From contig NC_086350.1 of assembly GCF_036324505.1 (NCBI RefSeq), positions 11,053,032 to 11,117,031 on the forward strand: a stretch of 64,000 nt of DNA. Reading direction: 5' to 3'. Positions 35,992 through 57,860 of this stretch are shown piece after piece. This DNA is from Eleginops maclovinus. Its lineage: Eukaryota; Chordata; Actinopteri; Perciformes; Eleginopidae. The position numbers were made by a program, and so were the translations under genes. Within the stretch, counting starts at the first letter, position 1. Each line of letters opens with the position of its first letter. The notes under the pieces are model-generated. The model ran no database searches, was not told where the DNA came from, and saw only the letters and a program-made list of their open reading frames with translations.

Positions 35992-38851
35992 CGAATACAC
36001 AAAGAGGGAAGGCAATATGTAATTAGCGTGTCATAATCAAAATGACCCACTCGGACACTTTATGATCAGCAAGACAAAATTACTGCACCGCTGGTGGCAA
36101 TCTGTGGGCATGTGTTAACACCATTAACATAATGAAAATACACAAATGTTAATAGCCCGCCTCTACATTCTGACGAGGAGCTGAAGCATAATGTTAATTT
36201 CAGAGAGCATTTTCACTAACCTGCAGGTTGGTGGGAAACGGTGGGCTGAGAAAACATACAATCTTTTTGTAAATGGCTTGGAAGAAGAAAAAAAGTCCCC
36301 TTGTCTCTTAAAACAATCGGTGAAAAGTATCATTCCCCTGCCGCACATCTCCAGTGAGAGACTCTATGGAAGATCTCATTTTCAATTAAAATCTCATTTG
36401 CTTGGAAGTTGAAATGAAATCATGTTGTGAATTAGCACACGAATTTACATACTGGGATGGCTGCCAGTTTGCACGGAGAGTAATTTACCTTAAAGATTGA
36501 TCTAAAAAAAAAAAAAAAAGGATCTCAGTGATGGCGTGAGAGCAATGATGCATAAGTGAGATCTGAGAAAACATTTACCAACATCCAGCAGCAATGAAGA
36601 ACTGGATTGTAAGATGTAACTAGTAGGGAAAAGCCAATTCTGTCTCTACTGATGCACAAATGAGGAGCTTCTCTAAGGAGAGGGAAATAGTTTTTGCAAA
36701 GTTACAAACAAAAATCTATCTTGAAAAACTTTTGAAAGCTTCTTCAGATTAATCAAAAGCTTTTATGTTCTTTTATCCAAAAGCAAAGTAAAAGGACATG
36801 TTGAAAGTTCTTATTACGGTATCTGATTTTATAGATGCATGACAGAAAAAGAAAAAGTCTGGACTTTATTGTGAAATGACTTACCTCTGTTGCTTACCAT
36901 GCCTGGAAGTGGTTATCACATTTTTAAGACACCCTCTTGCATTAAGCTACACCTGATGGTCTAACACCCAGAATACACTCATTCAATCAGCTCTCCACTA
37001 GGCCACGGATTGTCCACAGTAAATTACTTGCTCATTTTGCAAGGCCTTCTCTGACAAAGGGCTACAGCTGTTATTGATTCATTCTTTCAATTAAATAAAG
37101 CTTTGCTCTCTCCACTCCTTTTAAATACCTAGAGACCCCCTATCCAACACAATATCCATTCTTCTTACACTGGTAACATTATCAGTCTGCACGCAAAATT
37201 AATTCCCCCTCTATTGCTGAAATAACTATAATTGCAAACTACGCAGAGAGAGAAATTGGAAAGGGGTTTTTAATATACATTTCCAGGTGTATTCTCCATT
37301 TGTTCAAGTCAATAACATTTTTCATTAACATTTGTAATAAAAAAGAGCAAGTTCTGTCCCCCGCTCATTTCCTTTTTAATTCAGAGATGAATTCACGGCA
37401 CACTTTCTAAACTGTTACACTTTCTCATTTAATTTGGTTTAAGACATCCAAATGAGATTAATGTTGGCTATCAACTATAAAACATTTTAATTTACATATT
37501 TATCAGTTGAATGAGCCATGACTCACAATAGGTAAGATGTATTAACATGATTGCATGTTGATGCAACACTTTAATATAATGGAAAATCAATATGTGGAAG
37601 ATAATGGATAGCAACTGTAAGAGTGCAATTCTTGTCATTTTTGTTATTTATTGAGTTATTTCTTTGATGGGCTAAGTGTTTTTTAAAGGACGCCTTGAAA
37701 ATTCCATTTGCTCCCTCAAAAGCAGCATGCTGTTATGTGAACAGCTATATTCTTTCTTGGGAGAAAGGAAGAAAAGCAGGAAGACGGTCAGCGTGCAAGG
37801 ACATTCAGATGTCTCCACTTCATTGTTATCCCACAGTCGCTCCTGCAGGTGGGCAGGAATCAGTGCGGTTTGGCCTCAGCTGTACTGAGGTCAGCTCTCT
37901 GCTCGTCTGTGCTGGAATTATGGGCTAGCCTTTTGCCCACGGCACACAGATTTAGCCGTGACCCTGAACACGGCCTCCCCCAGAGGTTGACAAATTTTAT
38001 CACCACATTTTCCCAACTTTGCTCAGAAAAACCAACCCTGATGCACCAACCCACAGCCATCAGAAGCATCCCCTAACCTCCTGTCTCATCTCAGAAATAA
38101 TGGGAAATCAGACCTCTGTGAGCAAAAATCTTTAAAGATTCATGAAAAACAAGGGCACGAGCTTGGTGGAAAAGGGACAGCGAGTGCTCACAGCCTTAAG
38201 TGGAGCAGTAATAAAAAAAAAGAAGGAATTATCAGGTTGTTATCATCAAATTAATTGTAGTTGCACAAAGAAATAAAATAATAACTACATTCTAAAAAGG
38301 GGTAGAATTAGAAATCTAAAATATACCTATATCTTAAATCTTGCAATAGAAATATGGTTCAAATTAATATACTCTTCAAAATAAACTGCAGGTGTTACAC
38401 TATACACTGAATAATAAGTTGAGCTGAACCAAAGAGGGAATGTAAGGGGACACAAAGAAAAATGTGGTTTAGGATGTAAATCTGCTCCATGGAATAATAA
38501 CCATTAAAAATATTTTTGGAGTCTTAGCAGTGTGAGCACCTCTCCTTCCTACAAACCATCTGAAAGCGCAAAGTCCTACACCAAGACAAGGAAGAGGGGA
38601 AAGAAATTAGCTAACACAAGAGACATAATAAATCAGAAAGCTCTTTGCTAGCGGCTGCATGCACATTAGACCACATCTTCAAGATTTTCAGAGCAAACCG
38701 TAGAGCAAAACTTCATTACCTCCTGATACAGAATGCAAATGAATCACAACATGGGGTGGGATGGAATTAAAGACCCTTCTCTAATCAATGACAAGCCAGG
38801 ATGAAACCCTCTCTTCCATGCCTCTGCCATAGGCAAACTTCAAGTCCCCTG

Positions 38852-38998
<147 letters not shown>

Positions 38999-41900
38999 CA
39001 AGATCTCTCTGGCTATTTTCCAGCTTGACTTTTCCAAACTGGCAGTGAGGACGTAAGGCTTTTTCATTATAGCAATGTCCTAACCTCCCTTTACATTTTG
39101 CCGTATTTCATTAAGGGCATCTGATTTTTGTCAGGTGGATGATGCCGGACTCAGGCTGTGAGGTGAAGGGAAGAACTGTCTCTGTTCTGGTGTGTTCTGC
39201 TCTGCTCAGACAGATGCACAGGCCTGTGTAAATGACAGCCTGAGCCCGAGGATGTCTGCTGGCTGCCGCGCGGCCTGCTACAGCCTGCAGGTGAAGTGTC
39301 TGTGGCGCCATATGGAGCAGGGAAAATTAACAACGAGAGGAAATTCTCCAGAACAGCGGGAGGCCTTGCTAGTCTCTCCTCCAAACAAAATTTAAAGACG
39401 TAGAGAAACAAGAGAGGGGGAGTGATAAAATTAATGGGGTTCAACATTTTAACACAACACCGACGGCAATGTTTGCACAGAAAAACAAGAATTCCCTTTA
39501 CAGTTTAGTCACATTGCTCTCCTGCATTATAAATCAATGCCTGGCTTAAGTAGTTTGACCTGCTCTATAAATGTACATTAACCCTGCTGGTGCTCCCTCC
39601 CAGGTTCTAGCCCGAACAACGAGCCCAGCGCAGTGGCTGTTAGTGCAGGTGAGCTGCCTGCATCCCTGGTGGCTCCTTACGCTCGCTGCCATCATAGCAG
39701 AGCCCCCCCCCCCCGTGGAGCCTCTCTTGGTTTGGGTCATTGATTACAAAGAGCCTCCTGGTTTTGTCTGACAGATGTGAATCCATGCTATTTAATTTGG
39801 AGAGTTACCCTCAAAGGGACCACCATTAGCTATCCAATCTGACCACAAATAGTGTTTCATTAAGCAAAGAGTTTGAGAAGCTCTGGTGGTGAGTCTCCTG
39901 ACAGCATGGAGGAAGCCTGGGCATATTACACTGAATGTTAAATGCTTGGTTGTTTAAACAAAAGGGAGATCTTACTTTAAAGAACGTCTTTGTTTTAGAG
40001 ATACATAAAGAGTCCCCTCAGCGGGATTCTTCAGGCATATTAGAGCTGAAACTGTCCTTGTTTAGTGTCTAAAGAGGGTGGGGTTGGTAGTTAAAATGTT
40101 AATAAGTGCAATTCAGTTTTAATTTAACAGCCCTCTGCATTCCTAATTACTCCACTAGCTGTGAATAAATGAGGAAGAGAGCTCTTGCCCTCTGCTTTCA
40201 ACACAAAACTAATTCTTACCATTTCGATATGCCGCTTAAGAGGACTGTGAGGAAAGTGATCTCAACTCACAGTCTCTTCATGAACAAAGCAGCATGGCTC
40301 AGTCGGTGATTCCAGCTATTATTTTCTCAGTAGGAAGAGGCCCTCAAATCTTTCTGAGAGCTTTCACAGATTTTGTTGATAAAGTAAGAAGAAGAAGAAG
40401 AAGAGAGAAGTGTGAAAAGTACGAGAAGCCTAAACAGATAAGATTCAAATAGGAAAAGACAATAAAAGAAAAATGATGATCATAAAATCTTCTTTTTAAA
40501 AACATTCAACAATGGAAGCACGCATCCCTGTGCAGCCATGGAATAGAAGTGTGCATAAATTACTTTATGTAATCATACAATGTAGATTAGCATGATAATG
40601 GTGGGTGTTAATAGATGCCAGGAAGCAGGGAGTGACAGCACTTTGAAATGAGACATGCTTGGGGCAGTGGGCTCACACACACTCATGCATACACACAGCG
40701 TTAGGGAATAGCCAGTGAGGCTCTCGTGCCATTACGACAAATGTGAGTGACGGGGAAGAAAGCCACATCTAGCCAGCTGCCTGAAGGCTGCTTCAGTATT
40801 TCCACAAGTCTATGGGCTCCTGGTCTCGTGGGGAGCTCTATTAATTGTGAGCAAAATGGTCCACCATTAGATGTAATGCTTTAAGAGACCAAAGGACATC
40901 ACACCGAGCCACAAGGGCCAGATTCAAAAGCTTGCTGAAATAATGCCAACCTATATTAGCCATAAATTAGATTTGACCTGCAATGTTTCATCTTTTCTCC
41001 AAAAACGGAATAAAACCTGCAGACCAATTACATTTTCACTGGAGATTTCCTTTACACTTTGTTCTAATCTAGTTAGGGCTTATTAAAGCGGAAATACCAT
41101 GCAATACAAGTAATAAAAGTAAAAAGGATGTGATCAAACCCCATCTTGTGAAGTCATACGCAAGATTTAAGTGAGCAGATCAGGTTGACTGCAGTCTAAT
41201 CTCCTCCTTTAAAGCCAAAAGAAAAGTAACCTGGGTGATGACAAGGCTTTGAAAACAGCTCTTCAGTCACCACCCCCCAAAAAAATCCTCATTTCTAAAA
41301 ACATTGTAGACATTAGTTAATCAGACTAAATGTAGCTCCCTACGGAGACGAGAGAGGGGGCCACAAGAACCCTGGGATAAACCTAATAATAGGTCAAGGG
41401 CACTTATTTAAAAAGCTCCCTTGAACACAGTAGGCACATTTAGCAAAAATTACAAGTCCCACTTCTTTTGATCCTCCAAATGCCCCGGCAGATCACAAAG
41501 CCTGGTGGGAGTGCCAGGTGGAAACATAAGGACCTATAGATTTAGAGACCAAGCGGGTGTAACCACTCCTGTGGATTAATCCAAATCAGAAGGGCGTTAA
41601 GACAACAGCAATTTGATCAACTCTGATCCGGCTTATCCACAGGCACGGATTTGGACTCATGTAATGCAGGCAAGAGCGACACTAAACTCCTCACTGCCTT
41701 AATGCAACTTGAGGATCCTTATAAAGCTTAATAGGTTATATGCTTTGACAGTTTGGTCAATAAGTAGTACAAGACAATTACAATGGCCGCTGACAAAATA
41801 AGGGTCACATACTACTGAACAGGTTTCGATATTCTCAGTCAATACTATTCTTATGTTTAGTATGCTCTTAGACAACTCCGACTGAACTGCCATTTCCCCT

Positions 41901-44900
41901 ACCGACCTCTATCACATGCATTCTCTCAAACACATGCACTTCCTGTCCAGGACAATGCCACAGCCTCCTGAGTCCAGTCGTACAGAAAAGGGTCTCCTGC
42001 ACCGCTGACCTTCTGACAGCCAAGGCTGAGGAGAAAGCTACATTCATGAAGCAGATCTGGGGGGTCAACGTCACCACACAAGCACTCCAAGGAGAGCTGA
42101 GTGAAAATTAATTAAAAACGCTAGTGTGCGGTGAATGACAGGCCGCTTTTGTTGGTCGCCTGCATTGACGGAGGAGGCAGGACGGTCCCGTGTCCCTGGT
42201 TGCTGGCGAGCCCCTGGTGGCCTCAGCCATTGTCTCGCGGCCAAGCTCTTGCCTTATCAGCAGCAGCATATCAATGAAGCGGCTGCCTTGTTTTCGCAAA
42301 TGTTAATTACAACATCCACATTTTTGTGCATTAAAACAATCAGACCTTAGTCAGGGTAAGGATCGTTGGAGGAAAATGGTGGACGTTCACACAGACCTGA
42401 GGGATGATGTGCCGAGGTAGACAAAGAAATCTCATCTATGTTTCCACCCATGCATTCAATAAAAAATAAACACACACACACACGCTGGCGATGAGTGTTA
42501 ACCCACTACCTAATATACAGTTGAAATGACAATCCAACAATCTCACGGATAAATCTCCGACAGTGTGTGGTCTTCTCACAGTGATATAGCAGGAAAGATT
42601 GAGAGTGCAAAAGCATTTAAGCAGGATGAAGCTCAGAGTTTAATGTGCTCCATCAATCCCATTCACACAGGGCTGCATCTGTCCTGTGAGACCATCAGAG
42701 TAGTTTAGTGGCATGTTGCGGTTTAAAGGTGCAACACAAGAGTCAGGTAACAAGAGACAAAATAGTCTTGCCAACTCTCAGTTTTAACTACCCAGGTTCC
42801 CTTTTGCCCACACTCATTAAATGCAGAATGCATTTGTCCTTGTAGCTTTTCACACACACACAGTACTCTCACACATACACTGTTGTTCACAACTCACCAC
42901 ATTCAAAGGCTGTGGCCATTAGGTGCAAATGGATGGTGTTCTGCCCAAGTCTCTGCAGAGCACATGTTGCCGGAGCAAAGAAAATGCAAAGGCCACCAGA
43001 TCCATTAAACTCCATCCAATAACACAGGGAACTGTCTGCAACACAAAGGAAACTGATTTGGAGGAATAACACCATGTGCATCAGGTTATGCCAAAATACC
43101 ATATAACAGATGAAGGTAAAATGGTTTGGTAACCCTCTGAATGAACTATTTTATTATTATTTTATCATGAAGTATTTGACCAACCAGAAAGAGGCATATA
43201 GACTGAGGAAGGCATGAGGAAGACAGCTTAAGAAGTCTCAGTGTGTAGACTTTAATTACAGCACTGAATATTTATTTCACTGTCGAGTAGAAATAAACAT
43301 ATCATTTGATTGACAGGAAGTTAAATCAACAAACATTTTCTCTATTTAAAAAAATATATTGGCAGATGGCAGGTGATCACTTCCAACCCTGTTGCAGGAA
43401 ACACTGGAGAGCGACCATTACCCAGCATGGCAGTGGAATAGTTAATAGTGACCTGCTCTCAATACACTACAGTCTGTACATTTAAAACTACTCATAGATA
43501 AGTCCTGCAGATCTCAAGAGGTCACACTCAGCACTGCACTCTCTCCGGTCCTCAGCAATACATCCGTAAAGTGTGAAGTCAATTAGATAAACCGTTGTCA
43601 GGAAAAACTGAAGGATAGTCTTCTTTAATTTTAGTGAAAAATGGAATGTCTTTGGTTTTAAGACTGTTGGTTGGACAAAGCATAAAGAGTTCAACCACCA
43701 GCAATACTTGTATTACAAAGAACATAATGTTCAAAATATATTGTGAACCTTATTCAAGGTCATCTTTATCTAACACTTTAAGAGTTTCAACCTCTTCAAA
43801 CTTTTTCCCTTTCTATGGACCTTGAAAATGACTGAACTTGTGCAAGACCTCCCTTCTGTGGTGACACAAAAAGTGACAGAATGAATAGATTAAACATACT
43901 TCAACTGTCGATCAAGAAATTATATTATTTTTTGCTCTGATGCACCTGGCGTTCAAAAAGTAGTCCTTCAAAAACGTTTGTATCCAGAAGTCCATTTGCC
44001 CCAGTAAATTCTGGACCAGAACTCGGAAGTCTCTCCCGATTTGAAAATGTTACTTTTGGTTTTCGGAAATCATTGAAAGCATTTTATAGATTAAACCAAT
44101 GATCAATTATTTGAGGAAAATATTGTCAGATTCATTGATGATAAAATGAATATGAAGTTGCAGCCCTTTTTCTGTGCTACTTACAGTATATATCTATTGT
44201 TTACACAGATAAGGTGAGAGAGCAAAAAGAAAACTGGATTGATAAATTATTTAGCAAGACACTAAACAGGGCGATCAGTCCCCAGTGCCAAAGAGAACAT
44301 AAATAAGAGAAGATGTATAAACAGAACTTTCCAGAAATATTGCAGAAACTAGTCTGGCCAACTTGCAGTATGTCTATGCAATGGATACATTATATATCCA
44401 ACATTATGTCCTAGTAATGTTAATGGTTCAAGGACAACGATTACTGATTTTAAAGAGTGGTTCTCATGAAAAATCATGTAGCACTTGTAGATCTAAAGCT
44501 TTAGGTTTAAGACCTGTGAAGAACTAATAAAAAACTATACTTATGTCTTTTGGATAGCACGATAAACACAGGAGGAAAGAGAGTACTCTGCTGTCGAGTC
44601 CAGGGAAGGCTACAGGGTCAAAAGAGCAGTAGTAAGCTCTATATCCACAGTCAAGTGACTCAATTACCACATTTGCTCTTTGTGTTGACCCCTCAATTAG
44701 TGTGGAACTGTAACAATCTGCCCACCAAATACAGTCATTCATCACCAACTGCCCAAACCACCGGCACGCTCCTGCGAGCCACCTCACTCGACAAGAGGGC
44801 AGGCAGAGGTCAAATTAAAGTCTGGCCTTTGTAACAACCCCCCTTAATACCCTCTGTTCTACAGGATAAGCTCTGATAGCTCCACAGTCATTACACATGC

Positions 44901-46774
44901 AGTGCAACAAGCACTGGGCCTCAGAGCAGCATGGAGGAGACATGGCTGTAGGAACAGCCCTGTGTTTTTGAGGTTGGGGATTTATCTGAAGGCAATATAA
45001 GGCTTTAAAGGTTTAATAATGTAAAGGTTTTCTGCTGGTTAATAACTATATTTGCACCCTCATTCTCAAAGGTAATGAAGAATGTTTAAAAGGAGCGCGG
45101 TAAGTAAGGGTATTATAGGAGTAACTAAGAGAGCGATAGCACAGATATCCAGATAAGGTCTAAGCGGGTGTTAGGTGGGTGGATGTTGCCTCACCAGCTC
45201 ATGCCATGCCGAACCATTCACAGAGGCTCTCGGCTCCTGGTTGGACTGTCATCATCGGCCGGCAGAGCCCCGCTCCTCTTACCCCTCTCCTGCTGTGGTT
45301 AGGGTTGCAGGCACAGTAAAAGCGAAGCACTGATGATTTAATTATGAAACTGGTTCATTCAGTCACCGAGGTTAGGTTTCCAGTCAAGGGTGAACTGATA
45401 TGAGCTAAGTTTGGTTTATGTTTACAGAAGCACATGTTGGACCTCAAGCAGATAACATTTAATCTCCCTGGAAGGCCAGCCAGAGGTCTCTCGGAGACCT
45501 AGTTTATTCATGATATATAACTATCCACTGTCCTGCTACCTGCACCGCTTTCTGGTATCTCCTGTGAGTGACGCACCTCTCTCTGGGGGATTCAGTTGCT
45601 CCGAAAAATGCTTCACAGTTTCCTGAATGAGTATTTTGACTAATGGCAAGTGTCTGAACCTGAATGGTAACTATCATAATTGATAAACCAAAGCCTGACG
45701 CCTACAGTGCTTAAATAACCCTGCCTTCTTTTCCTGAAAGATACAGCAATTGATCTTTTGTTTCCCCAAGCCAACCCTCCCCATACAACTGTTCAGTTTT
45801 TTATGACTCCAGGGCCCTCTCTTCACTTTTTAGTTTGATGGCTTCCTTTAAACTACGATCAATAGGCTTACCTTTTAAGCAAATATTGCATTTCTTAATT
45901 AAAGCAAGAAGGAGTTATCAATCTGGAGCCATTATGCACCGTGCCTTATGTTGTCTGACATTTGGTTGTGATTACAGCAGTGCCTGTATACTGTCACGGA
46001 AGTCATTAGACTGCTGTCATCCCAACATGTTCTCCTGGCCTCATTAACACCGCTTTCATATTGCAACGTGAAGACTGCTACCTATAATCTAAAACTTGTG
46101 TGGTTACTTTTTCTATTAGCATTTTTAATGAGAAGCTATTTTTGATTTAGTAAGCCCTGCCCAGGATGGGTTTGAATTACATTTTGTGTAGACATTCATA
46201 GTCTCCACAGGGCCCTTCTGATTTCAGTCATCCTGTCTTTTCCTCTAGCCCATTTTTGGGTCAACGTTAAATTTGTTCTATAATACCTTGAGCTTATGAC
46301 CAAATACCTTCAAAACAAATGACATTCCTCTCAGACCTTAAATTAAATCCAAAAAGTCCAGTTTAAGTAACGGTTTAAACACTCCTGAGACGGAAATAAA
46401 TGCTGCACAGTACCTAGTCAGAGTTTCTTCATGCAGGGCTACTGTTTTGTTTCTGTAATGCCTACAGGAATTGTGCAAAAAAGCAAGACAATGTCAACTG
46501 GAGCTGTAGTGAGCCTGACCCTTGAAATGGTGTCCCAGTCACCTGCGTCTTATTTACATTGAAGTCTGGGCTGCAGCGAACGCTCTTACATCAACTATTC
46601 ATGGTGATTTCTAAAGCGGCCATCAGATGACAGGAGTGACCCCGGTGAAAACAAGGAGCTATGTTACAAATACTGACGTCCCCGCTCAAATGCGCCAAGA
46701 ACAAAATATTACTTTAATTTACCTCTTCTGACATTTTCCCTTTTAAATAGAAACTTTAGGTTACATAGCCACCG

Positions 46775-46845
46775 TTTTGCTCTACTTTATGTGGAGCCCT
46801 TTGAGCAATGCTTTGCAATATTGGGCTATAAATAAATAAACCCTG
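46775..46845 (+). mobile_element. Remnant of a non-LTR element 3' end
   Basis: The sequence TGGAGCCCTTTGAGCAATG, then GGGCTATAAATAAATAAACC, follows the pattern CTTTGAGC-(about 20 nt)-GCTATATAAATAAA that ends many fish LINE/SINE copies. It is short and diverged, so the family is unassigned. Confidence 0.5.
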
Positions 46846-49094
46846 ACTTGCCTTTAGTGGAAGTGAACACCATCTGCTGAGCATTTAAAGACCACGCAAA
46901 CTATTCTGTTTAACTCCACTTCCCTAAAAGCTGTCTCACTCTAACCTGTGATAGAGGAAACAAAGAACATACATCAAGAGCTTGACACAAGTGCCAGACT
47001 GGGAAATTATTTTTAAGTATCAGTGTGGTACCTGAATGATTGAATTTACGTTAACACTGATAAAATGTTCAGCTGAATGAGCTTGTAAAATAAAAGCCAC
47101 ATATTTCTTTCATCATCCAAGGTGCAGCCTACAACACTACATATTCTTTAGCCAGCACAAGTGCTCCCTGAGCAGTTTTTTGTTGTTTTAATTAAAAAGA
47201 CAGATGGGTGAGTAAAAAAAAAAACAGGCTGTATTTGTGTGTATTCAAACTGTTCTCTTTCTCTGTAACTGCATGCGATCCTGCCTGACAGATACACGGA
47301 GAAAAGCCCAATAGACCACCTGGCAGAATTATTTTCTGGGAAAGCAATCTAATGTAACATCCCCCATGACCTGCTCCACACAAATAACCCAGGCGTAGCG
47401 GTCAGCCTGTTTGGGTTTTTACAGGAGTCGCTGCATGTACATGAGGTGAAGCACAAAACAAATTACAAAGCAGTTAAATGGCCACGAGGCTCGGCCGTAC
47501 TGAACACAATGTCGCACAACCGGCTGCATGAGGATACATCCCACACGGCTCTGTGGAGGCTGCAGGGAGCTAAATGATATGGCTGGTGTTAATAATCAAT
47601 TCTGTGGGATTAGTTAAAAGTGGAAGTCAAAACACTAACAAATCACAGGGCTTCTTTCTAACACAGCACCATAAAGACATAGAGCAGCAGAGCATATAGA
47701 TTTTCCACGGGGCTCAATTGTGTGAGAAGTTGTTGGGCTTGCGTTATTGACTTTCTCAGTATGGTGGAACCGTGGTAGTTAGGTGCCTTTCCTCAACTCT
47801 AATTATGGCGTCATAAACAGGAGAGACCATTAATGAAACCCACTCATGGCTTTAAAACAGCAGATAGGATTTGGAGAGGAGAGGAAGGGGGGCTAAAAGC
47901 GGTCTTAAAGGAGTCATGGTATCAATCACAGCAAACTACTCCTCTGTTGAGTAACGAGCATGAGAGCTGGTCAATAAGTCAGCCGAAGAGCCAACAGACT
48001 GTAATAGAGACACAGCGGAGGATGGGAGACAGAGGTATTTGACCTGAGACTGCCTGTCATGTTCACAAGGCCACAGTCATGCATCATAAGGAGAAAAAGT
48101 CACTGTGGCTGTCTAAAAAAAATCAATATCATACAATAAGACTGCTTGTCATGTGTTTCCTGCAACATCGCAATCAGAAAGTACGTCTCTGAATGATCTG
48201 CTTTGCAGTTTTCCTTTGTAAAGCATTGTTCTCTACATCAACTCTCACAGAAATGAGATGTAACTAACAAAAGAAATTTGCACAGGCCAAGCTGTATGCC
48301 AGGGACATTTCTCTCAAAACATCCGAGCAGCAAAGCGGGTCACTTCAAGTTCAGCTGCTGCGTGAGAAGGAGGATCAATATAACATTTGCCGTACAATAA
48401 AACCATAACACCAGCGAGATGCAGCTGATGGACCATATTGTGACAAATGTGTTAGGTCAGAGATGTTAAGTCTAATTTTGATGAAAGCTGGCAGCACAAG
48501 GGTCCTATACTAGCCGTATGGAACTAAATAATACTTTAAAACTGTTTTGAGATTATATATTTGACTAGTATCATTAAAGAAAGTGTCTATGGTGGGTTTT
48601 TAGTCTCAATAAGAGCAATTTTATAACTAAATAGAAATCGCTCTCTTGGCCTTTGACAAAGCAATGGCAGGTGTGAGTGTACTTTTCACTCATGAGGATA
48701 ATACAATCACAAAGAAAACATGGCAACTGTATGCCTACATTTGCACCAGATTATGAAATAACTAAACAATTGGAAGGAAGAAACTTGTTAATAGTAAGGT
48801 ACCAACCATCAAAATGACAAAGCGCATTTTCTCAAGTTCTGGTTTGAAGAAGAAAGAAAAAGGAACCCTTAAACGTCCCACAGAGGGGAAATGTACATTT
48901 TGCATTGGCATGCAGTAGCACTGAGTTGAACCAGTGACCCTCCGTTTCCCACGCAATGTTCCTATGGACTTTGCGAACACCACCCTATAATATGCCTTAA
49001 AAGAAATATCTTGAATGCTTTCTGAAAGTTTGGAAACACTGATCAAATGTAAATGCATTATTTCCCAATGTAAAGGTCATCACTTGGAGCTTTT

Positions 49095-49200
49095 AGTCGA
49101 TGCAATGCAGGACTTTTACATGTATTTACTCTAACATTTCCTCAAGGAGTATCTAGTTTTACTTATGTAAAAGGCTTGAGTACTTCTCCACTGATGGTGA
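49095..49200 (+). repeat. Fragment of a widespread teleost interspersed repeat (3' part)
   Basis: The text GCAATGCAGGACTTTTACATG, followed by GGCTTGAGTACTTCTCCACTG, is the typical right end of the same repeat whose left part is at 19034-19150 and middle at 34620-34710. The terminal sequences of the family look inverted (GTGG near one end, CCAC near the other), which suggests a non-autonomous DNA transposon. Confidence 0.55.
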
Positions 49201-50352
49201 GACACGTAGCGCGTCTACATGCATTTACAATATGATGGCCGCAGTAAAGCCATTTTGATTTTCTAGAGTGAGAGGCAATAAAATGTAATTACAACATGTT
49301 TTACTATTGACTTCAAGACAGAGTCACAACAGCCGAAGCAATTTCATGCTGCCTGTAAAAACAGAATCCAACGAGAGGGAAAGGCAGAGTCATGGTTGAG
49401 TGGCTGGGGAGAGAGAGTGAGGTATTGATGGCCCTCAGAGGGCCAACATAGACCAGAGCAGACACACGCACTGTACACCTCAACTAGACAAATCTATTTC
49501 AGACACATATTAGATAAATATTTATACACCATAAACTGTACCAATATATCCCTCGGGAAAGGGAAGCTATTCCACAGCATGTCAATAACTGATTTCACCA
49601 GCAGATAATCATTTTTCTCTCCATGGAGGAGCTTGATATGACGTCGATACGACCTGTCAGAGTTCATTTTGGCTGGAGCAGTTAGAGCGGGCGTCACTGA
49701 AGGATATGGCACCCTTCTATTCAGGTTCATTGATTGGGAGGCAGTGTGTTAGTGGGGGGAGAGGAGCTGGCTGTCATGTCTTATGTCGTGAGCTGTAGGA
49801 AGGTCTGCAGCTCCATTTGACCGCAGTGTTGTAGGGGACACAGGGGACTCCGGGCCTTTTAATTGTCTCATTGAGACTTGGCCGGGTACAAGTAGCCCTG
49901 ATACACAGGAGGAGGGGGCGGGTTGGGGGGAGCAGAGGAGGGTTCATGGGTCTAAAATGCGCAACACTCCTCTGATACGATGAACATATACAATCAGTCA
50001 GGATAAAGATCTCACCCTTGGCGGCATGAAAGGGGGAAGTGAGCAGCTCTCAGGAAAAATCAATACGGAACCGCTCATTTTGGAGGGACATGTGTGTCAC
50101 AGTCAATAGGAGTTAATAGGCTGGGTTGTTCAGTGAAGACAGGCGGCTTGGGAGAGCAGCCCACTCTGACAGCTTAATACATACTGAATGGCAAGCTGCT
50201 TGCATATAACAGTCACTGTGGACGCATCAAGTGTGGAATGGAGCCTGATGGGCGCAGGCAAAAGTTAATTATAGAATAGAGCTGAAGGTGTTACGCACAG
50301 AAGTACAGAATTAACCATCCAGTAATCAGAACAGACACGTGCCGCTGACCCA

Positions 50353-50476
<124 letters not shown>

Positions 50477-50499
50477 TTATTCTCTATTATAATGTGTTG

Positions 50500-50957
50500 T
50501 ATTCTAAGACGGTGCCATGCTAGGTGGCAGCTTGGTGCAGCAACTCCCGTTGTGTTTATTTTTTTCCCGTCTTTTTACCATTTTATTTTATTATATTTGT
50601 ATTGTGTTTTGACTATTTATTTTACATGTATGAATAGCCACGTTTTTTTAATTTCTCACCCTTAATTAGATTTATATATTAGAGAGTATTCTAATCTATT
50701 CTGTTTTTGACTAATATTTGTATTGGCATTTTGTTCTTTCATAAAAATACATTCCACAAATGTTTAACCATCAAATAAAAAATTACAACGGAATTCTAAT
50801 CTATTCTTTATATTTTATAGTGTCTGATTAGATGTTCTTTATTTGTATTTTATTCTATTTTTAAGAGAATTTGTAATTCTTGTTTATTGGCCGTCAAAAT
50901 GCTACTGTGACAAAACAATCTCCCAACTTCGGATGAATAAAGGATCTATCTATCTAT
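50500..50957 (+). mobile_element. 3' end of a LINE-like retrotransposon with ATCT tail
   Basis: The right end reads CTACTGTGACAAAACAATCTC, then GGATGAATAAAGGATC, then ATCTATCTATC. This matches the characteristic end of fish L2/Rex-type LINEs (GGGAT-n-AATAAAG followed by an ATCT tandem tail). The T-rich part to the left (50550-50900) is probably the element's diverged 3' UTR. The left boundary is approximate. Confidence 0.6.

Positions 50958-57860
<6,903 letters not shown>

Noticed and set aside
48456..48506. Plus-strand RDVKSNF, resembling the kinase catalytic loop HRDVKPSN of MEK5
   Set aside because: The preceding residue is Val instead of His, the Pro is absent, the following frame is unrelated, no splice sites fit, and map2k5 would be expected on the minus strand.
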